Notes: a model not told the origin generated them from the sequence alone. Positions 33,086-45,316 are shown, numbered from the stretch's first letter. The stretch: 64,000 nt of DNA from Spiroplasma melliferum (GCA_005222125.1 CP029202.1:992001-1056000), one strand, 5' to 3'. Numbers and translations: made by a program.

Positions 33086-36000
33086 TTATTCTTGCTCCCC
33101 ACTAATAAACTTAATACGGTTAATAATCCCATTAATTTTATTATTATATGTTCCTAACTTAATATTTAATAATAATACATTATTAACTTTTAATAAATTA
33201 GCATAATCCTTATAGATACCAGCAAAAGCAGTAATACTAATTTCGCCACTTTCATCATAACAATCTAAAAATGCCATTTTATTATTGTTTTTATCAGTAA
33301 TTATTTTTAATCGCTTCACTAGAATTAAAACATTTGTTGATCCTAAACTTAAACGTAAATTACTAATTAATGTTGTTTTATCTTGATATCCTGCTTTTTC
33401 ACGAATATATTTTAACGGATGATTTGATAAATAAAACCCTAAAAATTCATATTCTTTTTCTAAACAAATAACTTCATCGTTTGGTTCAATTACTAATTCT
33501 GGTTTTTCAGCTAATGAAAAATCAACAACTAAATTTTCATTCTCTTCTTGAGTTTTAATTAACTCAATGTAAGTAAGAATCCGTTGATAATTATTAAACA
33601 AAGTAATCCGGTTCAACTTAAAAACATCTAATGCTCCGGAAAAACATAATGCTTCATAAGTTTTTCGATTTAAACCTTTTTTATACAGGCGAATAAACAA
33701 ATCGTATAAATCCGTAAACATTCCATTAGTTTGATACTCTTGGGCAATTTTATTAAAAAAAGCGAAACCAATTTGTTTAATAATTAATAATGGAACACAA
33801 ATTTGATTATCAATAGTATGATATTGTCGATATGGAGCATTAATATTTGGTGGGACAATTGTTAAATGATTCTTTTTTGCTAAAGCAATATAATCATTTG
33901 TTTTATGTTCATCACCAATAACATGTGTTAATAAACTAGCTAAAAACTGGGAAGGATAATTTGCTTTTAAATAGGCCATTTGATAACCTAATAATGAATA
34001 TGCAACTGCATGGCTCCGATTAAACCCATAGGCAGCAAATTTATAAATTAATTCTCAAATTTCTTGTGCTATTTTTTCAACATAATGATTTTTAACTGCT
34101 TCTTCAATAAATTCAGTTTTCATTTGACTCATAATTGATGCATCTTTTTTTCCCATTGCACGACGAAGCACATCAGCTTTAGCTAATGAAAAATTAGCAA
34201 CTTTTTGAGCAATTAACATAACTTGCTCTTGATAAACAATAATGCCATAAGTTGGTGCTAAAATTTCAGCTAACCGTTCATCAATATAAGTAACTTTTGC
34301 TAAATTTTTTTTCCGTTTAATAAACAAGGGAATGTTATCTTGGGGACCAGGACGATATAACGAAGAAGTTGCAACAATATCCTCTAATTGGTCCGGAACC
34401 ATATCAACTAAAACTTTCGTCATCCCTGGTGATTCTAATTGAAAAATCCCTTTTGTATCTCCTTGAGCTAATAATTGATAAGTTTTTTGATCATTTAATG
34501 GTAAAGTGTTAACATCTAATTTTACTTTTGTTTCTTGGTAAATATTATCAATCACATCATGTAAAATTGTTAAATTTCGTAATCCTAATAAATCCATTTT
34601 TAAAATTCCCAATTCTTCTAAATAATTCATTGAATATTGCGTTTGATAAATTCCATTATAGCCTTCTTTAACTGGGATAATTGTTTGTAACCGTTGTTGC
34701 GTTAAAACAACACCAGCCGCATGGGTTCCTGTTTGGCGTGGTAAACCAATAATTTTTTTTAAATGTAAAAATACTTGGGGGTATTTTTTTTGATAAATTT
34801 CAAAAAGAGGATTTGAATTAATTGCTTCTTCATAATGATAATTATATTCTAATGGAACTGCTTTGCTCATCTTGTCTGCTTCTTCAATTGCAATATCAAA
34901 AATTCGGCAAATATCTCGAATTGCCATTTTCATTCCAATCGTTTGAAAAGTGATAATATGTGCAACATGTTCACTCCCATATTTTTCAAATAAATATTCA
35001 ACAACCATTTCTCGTTTATCATCTTCAAAATCAATATCAATATCTGGTAAACTTTTTCGCTCTGGATTTAAAAAGCGTTCAAACAGTAAATTATAGGTAA
35101 TTGGATCAATTGTCGTAATATCTAATAAGTAACTAACTAAACTACCAGCAGCACTGCCTCGACCAGGCCCAACAAAAATATTTTGTTGTTTTGCATAACG
35201 AACATAATCTCATACAATTAAAAAATAATCATTAAAACCCATTTTATTAATCACTGTTAATTCATAATTTAACCGCTCAAGATATGTTGTTTTAGAACTA
35301 CTAATTCTTTTTTGTTTTAAAGCTGTTTGACAAATTTCTTGTAAAAACTGTTGTGCTGTTTGACCTTCTGGGGTTGGATAACGTAATAAATTATCAAAAA
35401 TAGTCCCTTTGTGTAAAGGAAAAACATTAATTCCAGTAATAAATGTTTTAATATTGTCAAAATATTGTTGATAATGGGGTGGTGGTGATACTCAACCATA
35501 TAAATCTTTCATTTTACTTTCTTTAAATAAAGTTTGTGTTTTAATTGTATCAACAACTTTATAAGCAATAAAATCTTCACTTGTAAAATATTGTACTTTA
35601 TTATTTCAAATAATTTGTTCACTTGCAAGTAATGTTTGCAGTGACTCTAACAATGATAGATTGCCATTATTAATACCTAGATATAAATCTGTTTCAACTT
35701 TTAAAAGGTTCTTTAGCGTTTGATATAATTCAGGCTGATAATCATCTGTTGTATAATTAATAATAATCTTAACATCTGTTGTTAAAAACTTGCTAATTTC
35801 ATCTAATGTTACATTTTTTTTATGTTCAGTATTAATCATTACTAAAGATGAAATTTCAACTAAATTAAAATAACCCTTTTGATTACGGGCAAATAAATTC
35901 ATATTATAAGGAATATCATTAAATCAAATAATAACATTTAAGCCAATAATTGGTTTAATTTTATTTTTTTGACAAAGTTGGTGAAATTCATAAACCCCAA

Positions 36001-36130
36001 ACATATTATTATCACAAATTGCCAATGATGATAAACCCGTTGTCATAGCATAAGTAAAATATTTATCAAAAGTAATTAAAGATGATAATAAACTATAACT
36101 TGTTCGAACATTTAAATGGGGAATTGTCAT
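33086..36130 (-). CDS. dnaE: DNA polymerase III alpha subunit, DnaE type
   Basis: 1014 aa, rejoined across four TGA-Trp codons. N-terminal PHP domain, then the polymerase core: GPGRGSAAGSLV, LPDIDIDFEDDKR (metal-binding Asp), GIFQLES, SLYRPGPQ, VYQEQVM; C-terminal OB-fold region near residues 880-970. The PHP metal site is degenerate: the usual LHxHSxYS reads LNVRTSYS, so proofreading by this domain is unlikely. In low-GC bacteria this enzyme works with PolC. Some low-complexity codon differences but the reading frame is intact. Confidence 0.95.
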
Positions 36131-36197
36131 TGTTGCTACCTCACTCTCCTTTCATTTTAACGAAAAAGAAAATAAAAACCACACTTGTGGCCTAATT

Positions 36198-36548
36198 TTA
36201 TAATTTAATTGCAATAATAATAATCATAATAACAATTAAAAGTGCTAAGATCCCAAAAACTAAATAACGTCATAAACGGGCTTTTTTCTTTGGAACCATT
36301 TCTTTTAATAATTCTTTTTCTAAATCAATTGCATTTTCATTATAAAAAGAATTTTGTTCTTTGTTCATATTTATTACTTTAATATCTTCATCTTTAACAT
36401 CACGAATAATTGAAAATTCTTCATCAATTAAAATTGTTTCTTCTAATAAATTTGTTCGTGATTGTTCTGCTTTTTGTAATTCAGATTCATTAACTAATTG
36501 TTTTGTTACTTCTTTCTTTTTTTGAAAAAAACTAGTTTTCTTCTTCAT
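36198..36548 (-). CDS. Small acidic protein with C-terminal membrane anchor (116 aa)
   Basis: Lys-rich start (MKKKTSFFQKKKE), a Glu/Asp/Asn-rich middle, and a single C-terminal helix (about 97-115, LVFGILALLIVIMIII). Overlaps the thiI stop by 17 nt, so it is co-translated. No family recognised; tail-anchored cytoplasmic protein. Confidence 0.65.
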
Positions 36549-37731
36549 AAATCACATCCTTACCAACGACATATGTTTTTATATTTTTTTTAATTATAAC
36601 ATCAATAATTTCTGCTCACATTAAATTTTTTTCTTGAAATTCTGCTTGTTTTATCCGTGGTTTTGTAACCGGATTCTTTGGAACAAATAAACTACAACAA
36701 TCTTCAAATGGTAAAATTGATGTCTGATAAGTATCAATTTGTTTTGCAATATCAATGATTTCATTTTTATCAAAACATAATACTGGTCGCAAAATTGGCA
36801 ATGTAGAAACAGCATTGATCGTATTAATACTTTCAATTGTTTGCGAAGCAACTTGCCCCAATGATTCTCCAGTAATAATTGCCTGACATTTTAATTCTTT
36901 GGCTAATAAATTAGCGATCCGATAAAACATTCGTCGCATAATAATAATTCGATAACTAGCATCAGGAATATGCATTAATTCATGTTGTAACATTGAAAAA
37001 TTAACCACATGCAAGCGCTGCTGATTTTGACCAGCATAATAATTTAATTTTTGAACTAAAGTTTTAACCTTTTGTAATGCTTCTTCAGTCGTATGTGGTG
37101 GTGTTGCAAAATGTAAATATTCAACATTCATGCCCCGTTTCATTGTTAAAAAAGACGCAACTGGTGAATCAATTCCCCCCGATAGCATTACTAATCCTTG
37201 ACCAGATATTCCAACTGGTAAACCACCAATTGTTTTAATTTTATTAACAAAAACATATGTAAATGTTCGTCGTACTTCAACATCAATTTGTAAAACTGGT
37301 TGATGAACATCAACCTTAACCTTTGTTTGTTGTAATATTTTTGGTGCTAATTGTTGTTTAATTTCTGTCGATGTAAGTGGAAAAGTCTTATCATTTCGGC
37401 GCACTTCTAATTTAAAAGTTGCTGGTTGATAATAATTTACAATATTAATTGCACAATTAGCAATTTCTGATAAATCACAACTAACCTTTTTGGCTAATGA
37501 TAAAGATGATGAACCAAAAACATTTTTAACAATGTTAACAATTTCTATACTAACTGTTGCATCTAATAATTCAATAAATAAACGATCAAATTCTTTTTTA
37601 AGTTGATATTGATTTTCATAGGCTACTAATTTTGTTTTAATATTATTAACTAAAACTCTTGTAAAATTATTACGGTTTTTCCCTTTTGTTGTTAATTCCC
37701 CATAACGAATTAATATTACATCAAAATTCAT
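36532..37731 (-). CDS. thiI: tRNA 4-thiouridine synthase
   Basis: 399 aa. N-terminal ferredoxin-like/THUMP region (residues 1-160), then the PP-loop LSGGIDSPVASF (about 180-192) and an EDCCSLFVPKNP segment with the conserved Cys. It uses ATP to activate U8 of tRNA for sulfur transfer. No rhodanese domain, as in most Gram-positive forms. ATG 37731 preferred over 37743 because GGAG lies at the right distance. Operon with ezrA upstream. Confidence 0.93.
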
Positions 37732-37746
37732 TTTATACTCCATTTC

Positions 37747-39474
37747 CTATATTTTTCCTTGTTCTTCATGAATAATTTTTAACGCTAAAAATAATGAGCC
37801 ATCATAATCGCCATCGCGATAAGCAATCTGAGCATTACGTAATTGGTCATCAACATCATCATTTGTTAAAATAAATTTTTGTGCATAAACTAATGTTTCT
37901 TGTGATAATAAATCTAATAAAATATTATTTTTAATTTTCTCAAACAATTTTAAAACTTCTGTTTTTAACCGATTTAGTTTACCTGTTACTTCATCAACTT
38001 CACTAGGATTATTAACATCAAATGATATTCGTTTAATTTTTTCTAATGATTGGCGATAATCACTAATTGCTTTTTCATATTTTGTTAATAATTTTTTATA
38101 TTGTAATTGATTTAAGCGAACTTCAGCTTGTAATAAAACAACTTCTAATAAATGAATTGTTTTACGAATTTCAGTTTCTGCAAAATTACGTTTTTCAATA
38201 ATCTTAACAACATTTTCTAATGCTTCTTGAGTTACAACAGCATTTTCTAATAAACGCACTAATTCTTGATTAAAATTAACATAATCACGACCATTACGAT
38301 TAATTTCTAATACTAAGCGGTTAGTATCATGCGTTAAATCCTTTGTTTTTCCCATTGCTTCACGATAAATACCTTCTTCATGCGCCGTTAATGTTGATGA
38401 ACTACGCAATGCTTCAATTTGTCGAGAAATCGCATTAAAACTCCGTTCAATTTTATTAATATAATCCATCATAACTTGATAATACTTTTTAAAGCATGAA
38501 ATAATTGCTTTTTGGTGCTCAATACTTTGATCAAAATCACTAATTTGATTAATAATCTCAATTGTTTTCTTAGTTGCTTTTTTATATTGCAAGTTATCAA
38601 TATATTTAGAAATTAAAATTTTAGTTTCATCAATATTTTGAGTTAATTCATCAAAACTATACTTTAATAAATCACGGCTACTTTCATCTTTATTAAAAAG
38701 AACATATTTATCTTTTAATAAAGAAAGCTTGTTTGGAACTACTTTCGTTAATAAAGTTTTAATTTGTGGAATGTTATCTAAAATCTCAACAAAAATAGTT
38801 AACGAAGTAGTAATATTTGATAAAATTTGTTCTGTTTTAACAAAATCACCCGCTGTTAAATAATCCTCAAATTCATCAAACATACTTTCAATATTTCGTT
38901 CAAAATCACTAATCTTTTTAGAATCTAAGGATACATTCATTTGTAATTTTACGGCATCTTCTAATAATGAATTAAACATTTTCTTATGTGCTAAAATATA
39001 ATCTCGTTGCAATAATTCAATTCGTAATTGACTGTTAATTTCATCTAATAATCGACGAGCTTCTTCTTCCAATAAAGTTAATTCTTTTAACAACGGAATA
39101 ATTTTTTGTACTGATACTTTTGGCATTTTCTTTGATGCTGTTTTATTAATTTGATATAACTTACGAAATACTTCTAAACAACTTATTAATTTTTTTTCAT
39201 AAATAATTTCATACTTTGTTCGTCATATAATCAAGTCTTTTGCATAGCGATTATTATAACGAGCAATTTCAGAAATCCGAAAAATTTTATGTTTTAATGG
39301 TAATCGTTTTAAAATATCAAATTTTTGTAAAACTTTAATTTCAATTGTTTTTAAATAACGCTTTTGCCCTCAGAACACTAGTGTTACTATTAATAGTAAT
39401 AGGCAAGCAAAAAATAAAATCAATAACGTTAATTTAATTGGATTATTAATAATATTATTAATAATATTTCCCAT
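37747..39474 (-). CDS. ezrA: Septation ring regulator EzrA
   Basis: 575 aa (Bacillus about 562). N-terminal membrane helix (about 11-33), then four long coiled-coil/spectrin-like stretches to the end. ATG 39474 (after a GGGGGTTAG site) is chosen: the helix must lie at the N-terminus, and later starts would lose it. One TGA codon sits just after the helix (VFWGQKRYL). In Firmicutes EzrA governs FtsZ ring placement; its presence fits division by FtsZ in a wall-less cell. Confidence 0.85.
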
Positions 39475-39765
39475 TTTGCCTAACCCCCAATCATTACTAT
39501 ATATCAATTGAATTATAGCACTTGCAAAAGATATTACATTAAAAATTAGAAAAAAATATTGAATTATCCTTGATTTTATTATACAATATTCCCTAGACAA
39601 CACAGAGAAGCAGCAGAATTGCATAGTAATGTTCTTAGTTTTTTATTAATTAGGATTTAATATTAAAGTAACCCTAGCTGTTAGGGCGAAGCAAAAAACT
39701 TCCTTTATTAGAGCAATTCAATGAATCTTTTTGTATGTCATAATGATATATAGGAGGTTTTTTTA
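39475..39765. promoter_or_regulatory. rpsD: ezrA / rpsD divergent region with rpsD leader
   Basis: A small hairpin CCCTA-GCTGT-TAGGG at 39672-39686 lies in the likely rpsD leader, about 80 nt before the start. S4 represses its own mRNA in other bacteria, so this could be an operator; size and sequence are too small to be certain. TATAGGAGG ribosome site before rpsD. Confidence 0.4.
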
Positions 39766-40380
39766 ATGGCACGTTATCGTGGAAGTATATTTAAAAAAGC
39801 AAGAAGATATGGTTTTAGTATCTTAGAAAACGACAAAGAGTTTTCAAAAGGGAAAAAAAGAACAACACCACCTGGTCAACATGGACAACGTCGTTCAAAA
39901 TTATCAAACTATGGATTACAATTACATGAAAAACAAAAAGTTTGTTATATGTATGGTTTAACAGAACGTCAATTTCGTAACACTTACAGTAAATCAAAAA
40001 AAATGAAAGGAATTGCCGGAACAAACTTCTTAATTATGTTAGAATCACGTTTAGATAATATTGTGCATCGTATGGGACTATCACAAACAAGAGCAGGAGC
40101 TCGTCAATTAGTGAATCATGCTCATATTTTTGTTAATGGAAAAAAAGTTGATATTCCATCATACAATTGTAAACCTGGCGATGTGATTAGTGTAAAAGAA
40201 AGTTCACAAAAGAATGTTAAGATTTTAGAAAGTTTAGATAGTCAAGTTAGTACATTAGAATTTGTTAAATTTGATAAAACTAAAATGACAGGAACATATG
40301 TTCGTTTCCCTCTTCGTGAAGAACTAAATAGTAATATTAATGAAGCATTAATTGTTGAATGATACAACCGTTTAGTTTAA
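39766..40380 (+). CDS. rpsD: Ribosomal protein S4
   Basis: 204 aa. [16 protein letters not shown] start, [19 protein letters not shown], then the S4 RNA-binding domain [14 protein letters not shown]...[18 protein letters not shown]. Lacks the zinc-finger Cys set. TGA-Trp at the C-terminus (EWYNRLV). Single gene, as often in Firmicutes. Confidence 0.98.
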
Positions 40381-40408
40381 AAAACATCTCAAAAGAGATG
40401 TTTTTTTA
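40381..40408 (+). terminator. rpsD terminator
   Basis: AAAACATCTC-AAAA-GAGATGTTTTTTT directly after the stop. Confidence 0.92.
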
Positions 40409-40427
40409 TTTGTTAAAGTTTTACATA

Positions 40428-41024
40428 TTATCTTGTTACTCCTAGTTTTTTCAATCTTTTATAAATTTGTTTATTTTTATCATTGCTTCACAAATCATAT
40501 TTAGTATTAAAAGATTTTAGTAAAGCATAATCAAAATTAAGGTTTACTAGTTGTTTGATGCATTTAAAATAATCATTTTTAAGTGGCAAAATAATTTCTG
40601 TCACTTTTTGTTTTCAAGCCTGTTTATAAACAATTCCACTATAAATATCATTTAATTCAGGAACAATATAATTATAGATTCCACCCACCCCACAGGTTTC
40701 ACCAGAATTTTGGGCTGGATTTGGATATTCAACAATTTTAATATGTAAAACTAAATGTTCTAATAAATTACAATAGACTAAATGATCAGCTTTTTGATAA
40801 TCAAATGGATTTTTCTTTGCATATGCTGGAGTTGACAAAATAATTGCTTTATCTTCATCAATATGATGAATATATAAGCCTTCGTTTCCCCGCGTAATTC
40901 CACTTGTTTTTTTGATACAATCATGATCAGAAAAGTAATCTTTTGCAACTGGCCCATATTTTTTTAATAAATAATTAACGCATTCAGCATATGACTGTGA
41001 TAATAATTGTTCAATTTCAGTCAT
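40428..41024 (-). CDS. HNH-like protein (198 aa)
   Basis: ATG 41024 follows GGGGGTATGCTCA. A conserved-looking core GLYIHHIDEDKAIILS ... DYQKADHLVYCNLLEHLVLHIKI gives a His-His...Glu-His...His pattern reminiscent of HNH-type (beta-beta-alpha metal) nucleases. No other domain. Two or three TGA-Trp codons near the C-terminus. Genomic setting gives no clue: it is convergent with rpsD and alone. Nuclease activity is inference. Confidence 0.6.
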
Positions 41025-41781
41025 TGAGCATACCCCCAATCTTAAAATTAAGAGCGTGTTTTAATTATTATTCAGTTAGTAAATAGTACTTAAATTATAT
41101 CAAAAAAAGTTTTTATAAAAATCACTTTTAAAAATTATATAACCTAAATATGGAGGATATTAATCACCCTAAAGCAAATAACAAAATTTATAATTTTATA
41201 ACATAATATTATCTTTTTTTATTTAATACACATACTTAAAATATCTAGAGAATGTCTTGTTCTAAATTATTTTAATTATCTTATCACAAAAACCTTGCAA
41301 TTCAACTGTTCACTTAATATAAAAAATAGTATTTACTAATACTATTTATCTGCTAATTTTTTAAACTTGTTACTAGTGAAGGGTTTTCCATAATATCATT
41401 TTTTCACTCAGAAAACTTTTGCGATGCTGTATTATAATTTATTTTATTTTCCATTATCGCACCCACTTTTACTATTCAATCTATCTAGTATATGACAAAG
41501 TTATGAATTTATCAATAGTTTTATTTATTCGTTTTATATAGTCGATTTTCTTCTTCTTTTTCAATTGTAAAAGTTTCAACTATATTTAGCATTAATTCTT
41601 CCCAATATTCCATATAGTCTTTTTCAATTATATTAGTATGCATAAAAACAAACCCCATTTATTATGTTAATTTTGTCACAATAAAAACCTTTTTATCTCA
41701 ATTATACTCCTGCTAAAAAAGTAATTTCTTTGGACAAAAAAGGTTTTTATTAATATTCCTAAATTTTGTCTTAATTCATTC
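41025..41781. other. Gene-poor, probably decayed region
   Basis: Two tiny minus-strand frames are open: 41353-41454 (33 aa, with one TGA) and 41521-41643 (40 aa, Glu-rich), each with only a weak GGG-type site. Hairpins: 41323-41346 (AAATAGTATT-TACT-AATACTATTT) and 41680-41751 (15-bp stem with long loop, likely the nagB terminator). Nothing else is recognisable; it looks like remains of lost genes. Confidence 0.5.
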
Positions 41782-42528
41782 TTAACCAAGATTAATCCCT
41801 CTTGTTTGCAGTAATCCAGCAGCTGCTTTATCAACCACAACAGTAACATCTTGATGCATTTGTAAAGCCGTACAAGGTCATAAGTTGCTAATTTCACCTT
41901 CAACTAGTTGTTTAACCGCGTGTGCTTTATTTGGACCATTGGCAATTAAAATAATTTTTTTTGCATTTAAAATTGATTTAATTCCCATTGAAACTGCTTG
42001 GTGAGGAACATCACCTGCTGAAGCAAAAAAACGAGCATTAGTTTCAATTGTTGAAGGAACTAAATCAACAACACCTGTTAAAGAATTAAAATCTGCTGGT
42101 GGTTCATTAAAGCCAATATGTCCATTAGTACCAAGTCCTAATAATTGTAAGTCAATTCCTCCCGCTTTTGCAATCAAACTATCATATTCTTTCGCATAGT
42201 CAATATAATTACCTGTACCTAATGGGACATAAGTATGTTTTTTATCAATATTTAAGTGATTAAATAATTTTTCATTCATGAAATAACGATAACTTTGTGG
42301 ATGGTTTGGTTCTAAACCAATGTATTCATCTAAGTTAAAAGTCGTTACTTTACTTCAGTCTGTCTTATTTTTTTTATAATCTTCAATAATATATTGATAA
42401 GTTGTTTCTGGTGATGAACCAGTTGCTAAACCAAAAACAACTTTTGGATTTTGTTGCACATAATTCACAAAGATTTGCCCAACAACTTTTCCAATTGCAT
42501 TTTTATCTTCAACAATAATTAATTTCAT
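41782..42528 (-). CDS. nagB: Glucosamine-6-phosphate deaminase
   Basis: 248 aa. FGLATGSSPETTY, FNLDEYIGL, GLGTNGHIGFNEP, and NANGPNKAHAV-like end are all seen. Converts glucosamine-6-phosphate to fructose-6-phosphate and ammonia. Just downstream of nagA, so GlcNAc-6-P from the PTS or host can be used. Confidence 0.96.
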
Positions 42529-42571
42529 TTTTTATTCCTCCTATTGTTTTATAATTTATTAAAACAAAACT

Positions 42572-43735
42572 TTATTTTTGTGTTAAATTATGTTGTGAAT
42601 AAGCAATCTCACCTTCACATAAAGTCATTAAAACTTTTAAATCAACATCTAACACAACTAAATCTGCTAATTTACCAACCGCAATTGAGCCAGTCGTTGA
42701 ATAAATTCCTAATTGTTTGGCAATATTAGTACTAGCAACTAATGCCAAATCTTGTAATGAACAATTAGTGAACTGATGAAAATTACGAACACAATAATCA
42801 TATGTTGCAACTGACCCCGCAATCGTAGTTGTTCCTTTAATGACAACTTGCTGTCCAGTTTTAACAACTGGCAATGGTCCAAACTGATATTCACCATCAG
42901 GCAATCCTTTTGCAAGCATTGCATCAGTAACTAAACAAATTCCTTTTGCTCCTTTAATTTTATAAGTTAAATTAATAATATTTGGATCAATATGAATTCC
43001 ATCACTAATTAGTTCACATAAAATTTCATCAAAATTTAATGCTGCCGGAACAACTCCTGGCTGATGATGATCATATTTACTCATAGCATTATACAAGTGC
43101 GTCACATGGTGTACTCCCATTGCTACTCGTTTTGCTACTAAATCATATGTCGCATTTGAATGCCCAATTGATGGTAAAATTTGATGTTCTAATAAAAACT
43201 GTGTAAAAGTACCATTTTCTTCTTCGGGTGCATATGTAACAATCCGAATGTTATTATTTGAAACTTTCATTCATTTTTCTAACAGATGAAGATTTGGTGC
43301 TTGCAATAATGTTTCATCATGAGCACCTTTAAAATTATGAGAAATGAAAGGTCCTTCTAAATGAGCACCAATTTGTCGCGCTTGGGGACCATTATTATAA
43401 TTTTTCATATAATCTTGATATACCGTTAAAATTTTCGTTAAAGTCTCATCACTACCAGTAATCATTGCTTGACAATATTTGGTAATTCCTTCTTGCGGTA
43501 CTACTTGAGCAAATTTTTGAAAACTAGCAATTGTTCCTTTTTCAGTATCTTCACCATACCCACCATGAACATGACAGTCAATAAAACCAGGCATAATAAT
43601 TGCTTGTTGCAAATCATAACCCACTTGGTCAGTTTGACCAGCTGTAATTTTAACAATTTTATCATCTTTAATTTCAATTCAACCATTTGAAATTATTTGT
43701 TCTTCACAAACTATTTTTGCATTTTTTAAAATCAT
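42572..43735 (-). CDS. nagA: N-acetylglucosamine-6-phosphate deacetylase
   Basis: 387 aa, rejoined across TGA (HLLEKWMKV). Amidohydrolase fold: PGFIDCHVHGGYGEDT metal site, HLEGPFIS, SIGHSNATYD, HVTHLYNAMS, VTDAMLA catalytic Asp. Removes acetate from GlcNAc-6-P; product goes to NagB. RBS AAGATGAGAG. Confidence 0.95.
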
Positions 43736-43758
43736 TTTGTTTCTCTCATCTTTCTATC

Positions 43759-44451
43759 TTAAAACTTAAAATTTATTGGTAGTTTTTTAAGATCAAAGGT
43801 AACTTTCTTATGCCCCAAGCAACGATAAAGCAATGCTAAAATTAACATATGATTATTTTCCCGAACCAAATAAGTTTGCTTTCCAACCGTAATTTTGACC
43901 CCAATATCAATAAATTCAACATTTGAAATATCTGTTAAATTAAACTGTACTACTTTCTTATTATTATTCTTATCTAACCCATCAATAATAAACCGCTTAT
44001 TAGTAATTAATAAAACACCCTTACAAAAAAACTTGATATCTTTATGTGCTGTAAAAAGATGAATATTAACAGCATTATTTTTAAAATGACACTTTTCCTT
44101 CGGCTGTAAATCAAATGCTACTGGCAAAACTTTTAAAGGTCGTCATAATGTAAAATTAACCTCTTCAACATTATAAATAAACTCTTGTTCACGGCCAGTT
44201 AACACTAAATTTAGTTTCCGTTGATATTTGTAAAATCGGTGAATAAAATCTTGAGTATAAGCAAAATTTTTTAAAATTCAACGTTTAAAAATTCAATATT
44301 TAAAATTACGGAAATTCTCCGTTCCCATCTTTTTTTGATAACGGTCTAAAACAAAGCGCGGTTTATATTTAAAATTATCTTCATTTAACGTAAACTTTCA
44401 CTCTTCACGTTTTAAATAAAAGGTTATATCTTTTGTTAATCTTGAAAACAT
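43759..44451 (-). CDS. Hypothetical protein (230 aa)
   Basis: Unrecognised. Soluble; the N-terminal half is basic (FYLKREEWKF..., KYWIFKRWILKNF with TGA-Trp), the C-terminal half reads as beta strands (FFCKGVLLITNKRFIID..., VGVKITVGKQTYLV), a pattern like a PH-type or GRAM fold seen in membrane-associated proteins. Upstream of nagA with a 23-nt gap, so probably in its operon. Confidence 0.65.
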
Positions 44452-44489
44452 TACCATCACCTTTATTAATTATATAACAAAATTAAAAA

Positions 44490-44520
44490 ACTCTAAATTA
44501 ATCTATGATTAATTTAGAGT
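44490..44520 (-). terminator. Terminator of the tRNA cluster
   Basis: ACTCTAAATTAATC-TAT-GATTAATTTAGAGT just after the last tRNA (Phe), T-rich on the minus exit. Confidence 0.85.
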
Positions 44521-44546
44521 CTAGGGTTATTTTTAACTAAATTCAA

Positions 44547-44622
44547 TGGTGGTTCAGGACAGAATTGAACTGCCGACACTTTGAGCTTCAATCAAATGCT
44601 CTACCAACTGAGCTACTGAACC
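44547..44622 (-). tRNA. tRNA-Phe (GAA)
   Basis: 76 nt with encoded CCA. Acceptor GGTTCAG/CTGAACC, anticodon stem TTTGA/TCAAA around loop TTGAAGC. Last of the ten-gene cluster. Confidence 0.95.
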
Positions 44623-44627
44623 ACGAT

Positions 44628-44703
44628 TGGCGGTCTTGACGGGACTTGAACCCGCGATCTCCTCTGTGACAGAGAGGCATGATAACCACTTCACTACAAG
44701 ACC
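44628..44703 (-). tRNA. tRNA-Asp (GTC)
   Basis: 76 nt with CCA. Acceptor GGTCTTG/CAAGACC, anticodon loop CTGTCAC in stem CCTCT/AGAGG. Confidence 0.95.
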
Positions 44704-44705
44704 AT

Positions 44706-44780
<75 letters not shown>

Positions 44781-44832
44781 ATTTTAATACTATCACAACT
44801 TAACTTTTAATTGCAAGTTTTTTTCTGAAAAA

Positions 44833-44925
44833 TGGCGGAAGATGAGGGATTCGAACCCCCGCGCGGCTTTCACCGCCTGTCGGTTTTCAAGACCGATCCC
44901 TTCAACCAGACTTGGGTAATCTTCC
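44833..44925 (-). tRNA. tRNA-Ser (TGA)
   Basis: 93 nt, class II with a long variable arm (CAGGCGGTGAAAGCCGC...). Anticodon loop CTTGAAA. It reads UCN serine codons. Confidence 0.93.
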
Positions 44926-44960
44926 AAAAATGCTCGTAAAGCAACTAAATAAATAATAAA

Positions 44961-45037
44961 TGGTGGACCCTACTGGACTTGAACCAGTGACCATCCGGTT
45001 ATGAGCCGGATGCTCTAACCAACTGAGCTAAGGGTCC
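44961..45037 (-). tRNA. tRNA-Ile2 (CAT, lysidine type)
   Basis: 77 nt with CCA. CAT anticodon but acceptor GGACCCT and TTAGCTCAGTTGG body match Firmicute tRNA-Ile whose C34 is changed to lysidine by TilS to read AUA. Distinguished from the elongator Met by the acceptor stem. Confidence 0.8.
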
Positions 45038-45038
45038 A

Positions 45039-45115
45039 TGGTAGCGAGAAAGAGACTTGAACTCTTGACCTCCCGGGTATGAGCCGAGCGCTCTAACCAG
45101 CTGAGCTATCCCGCC
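45039..45115 (-). tRNA. tRNA-Met, elongator (CAT)
   Basis: 77 nt with CCA. Acceptor GGCGGGA/TCTCGCT, anticodon loop CTCATAC. Separated from tRNA-Ile2 by one base. Confidence 0.85.
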
Positions 45116-45147
45116 ATATCAAGTTTAATTGCTTTATTAATTGTTAA

Positions 45148-45223
45148 TGGTGGACCCGAACGGGATCGAACCGTCGACCCCCTGCGTGCAAGGCAGGTGC
45201 TCTCCCAGCTGAGCTACGGGCCC
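45148..45223 (-). tRNA. tRNA-Ala (TGC)
   Basis: 76 nt with CCA. Acceptor starts GGGCCCG; anticodon loop CTTGCAC in stem CCTGC/GCAGG. Confidence 0.95.
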
Positions 45224-45239
45224 AAAATAGTATAAAAAA

Positions 45240-45316
45240 TGGTCGGAAAGACAGGATTCGAACCTGCGACCCCTCGGTCCCAAACCGAGTGCTCTACCAA
45301 GCTAAGCTACTTTCCG
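45240..45316 (-). tRNA. tRNA-Pro (TGG)
   Basis: 77 nt with CCA. Acceptor CGGAAAG/CTTTCCG; anticodon loop TTTGGGA in stem CTCGG/CCGAG. Confidence 0.95.

Noticed and set aside
39672-39686. rpsD leader hairpin as a proven S4 operator
   Set aside because: Only a 5-bp stem and no resemblance to a known S4 target that I can see; listed only as possible.
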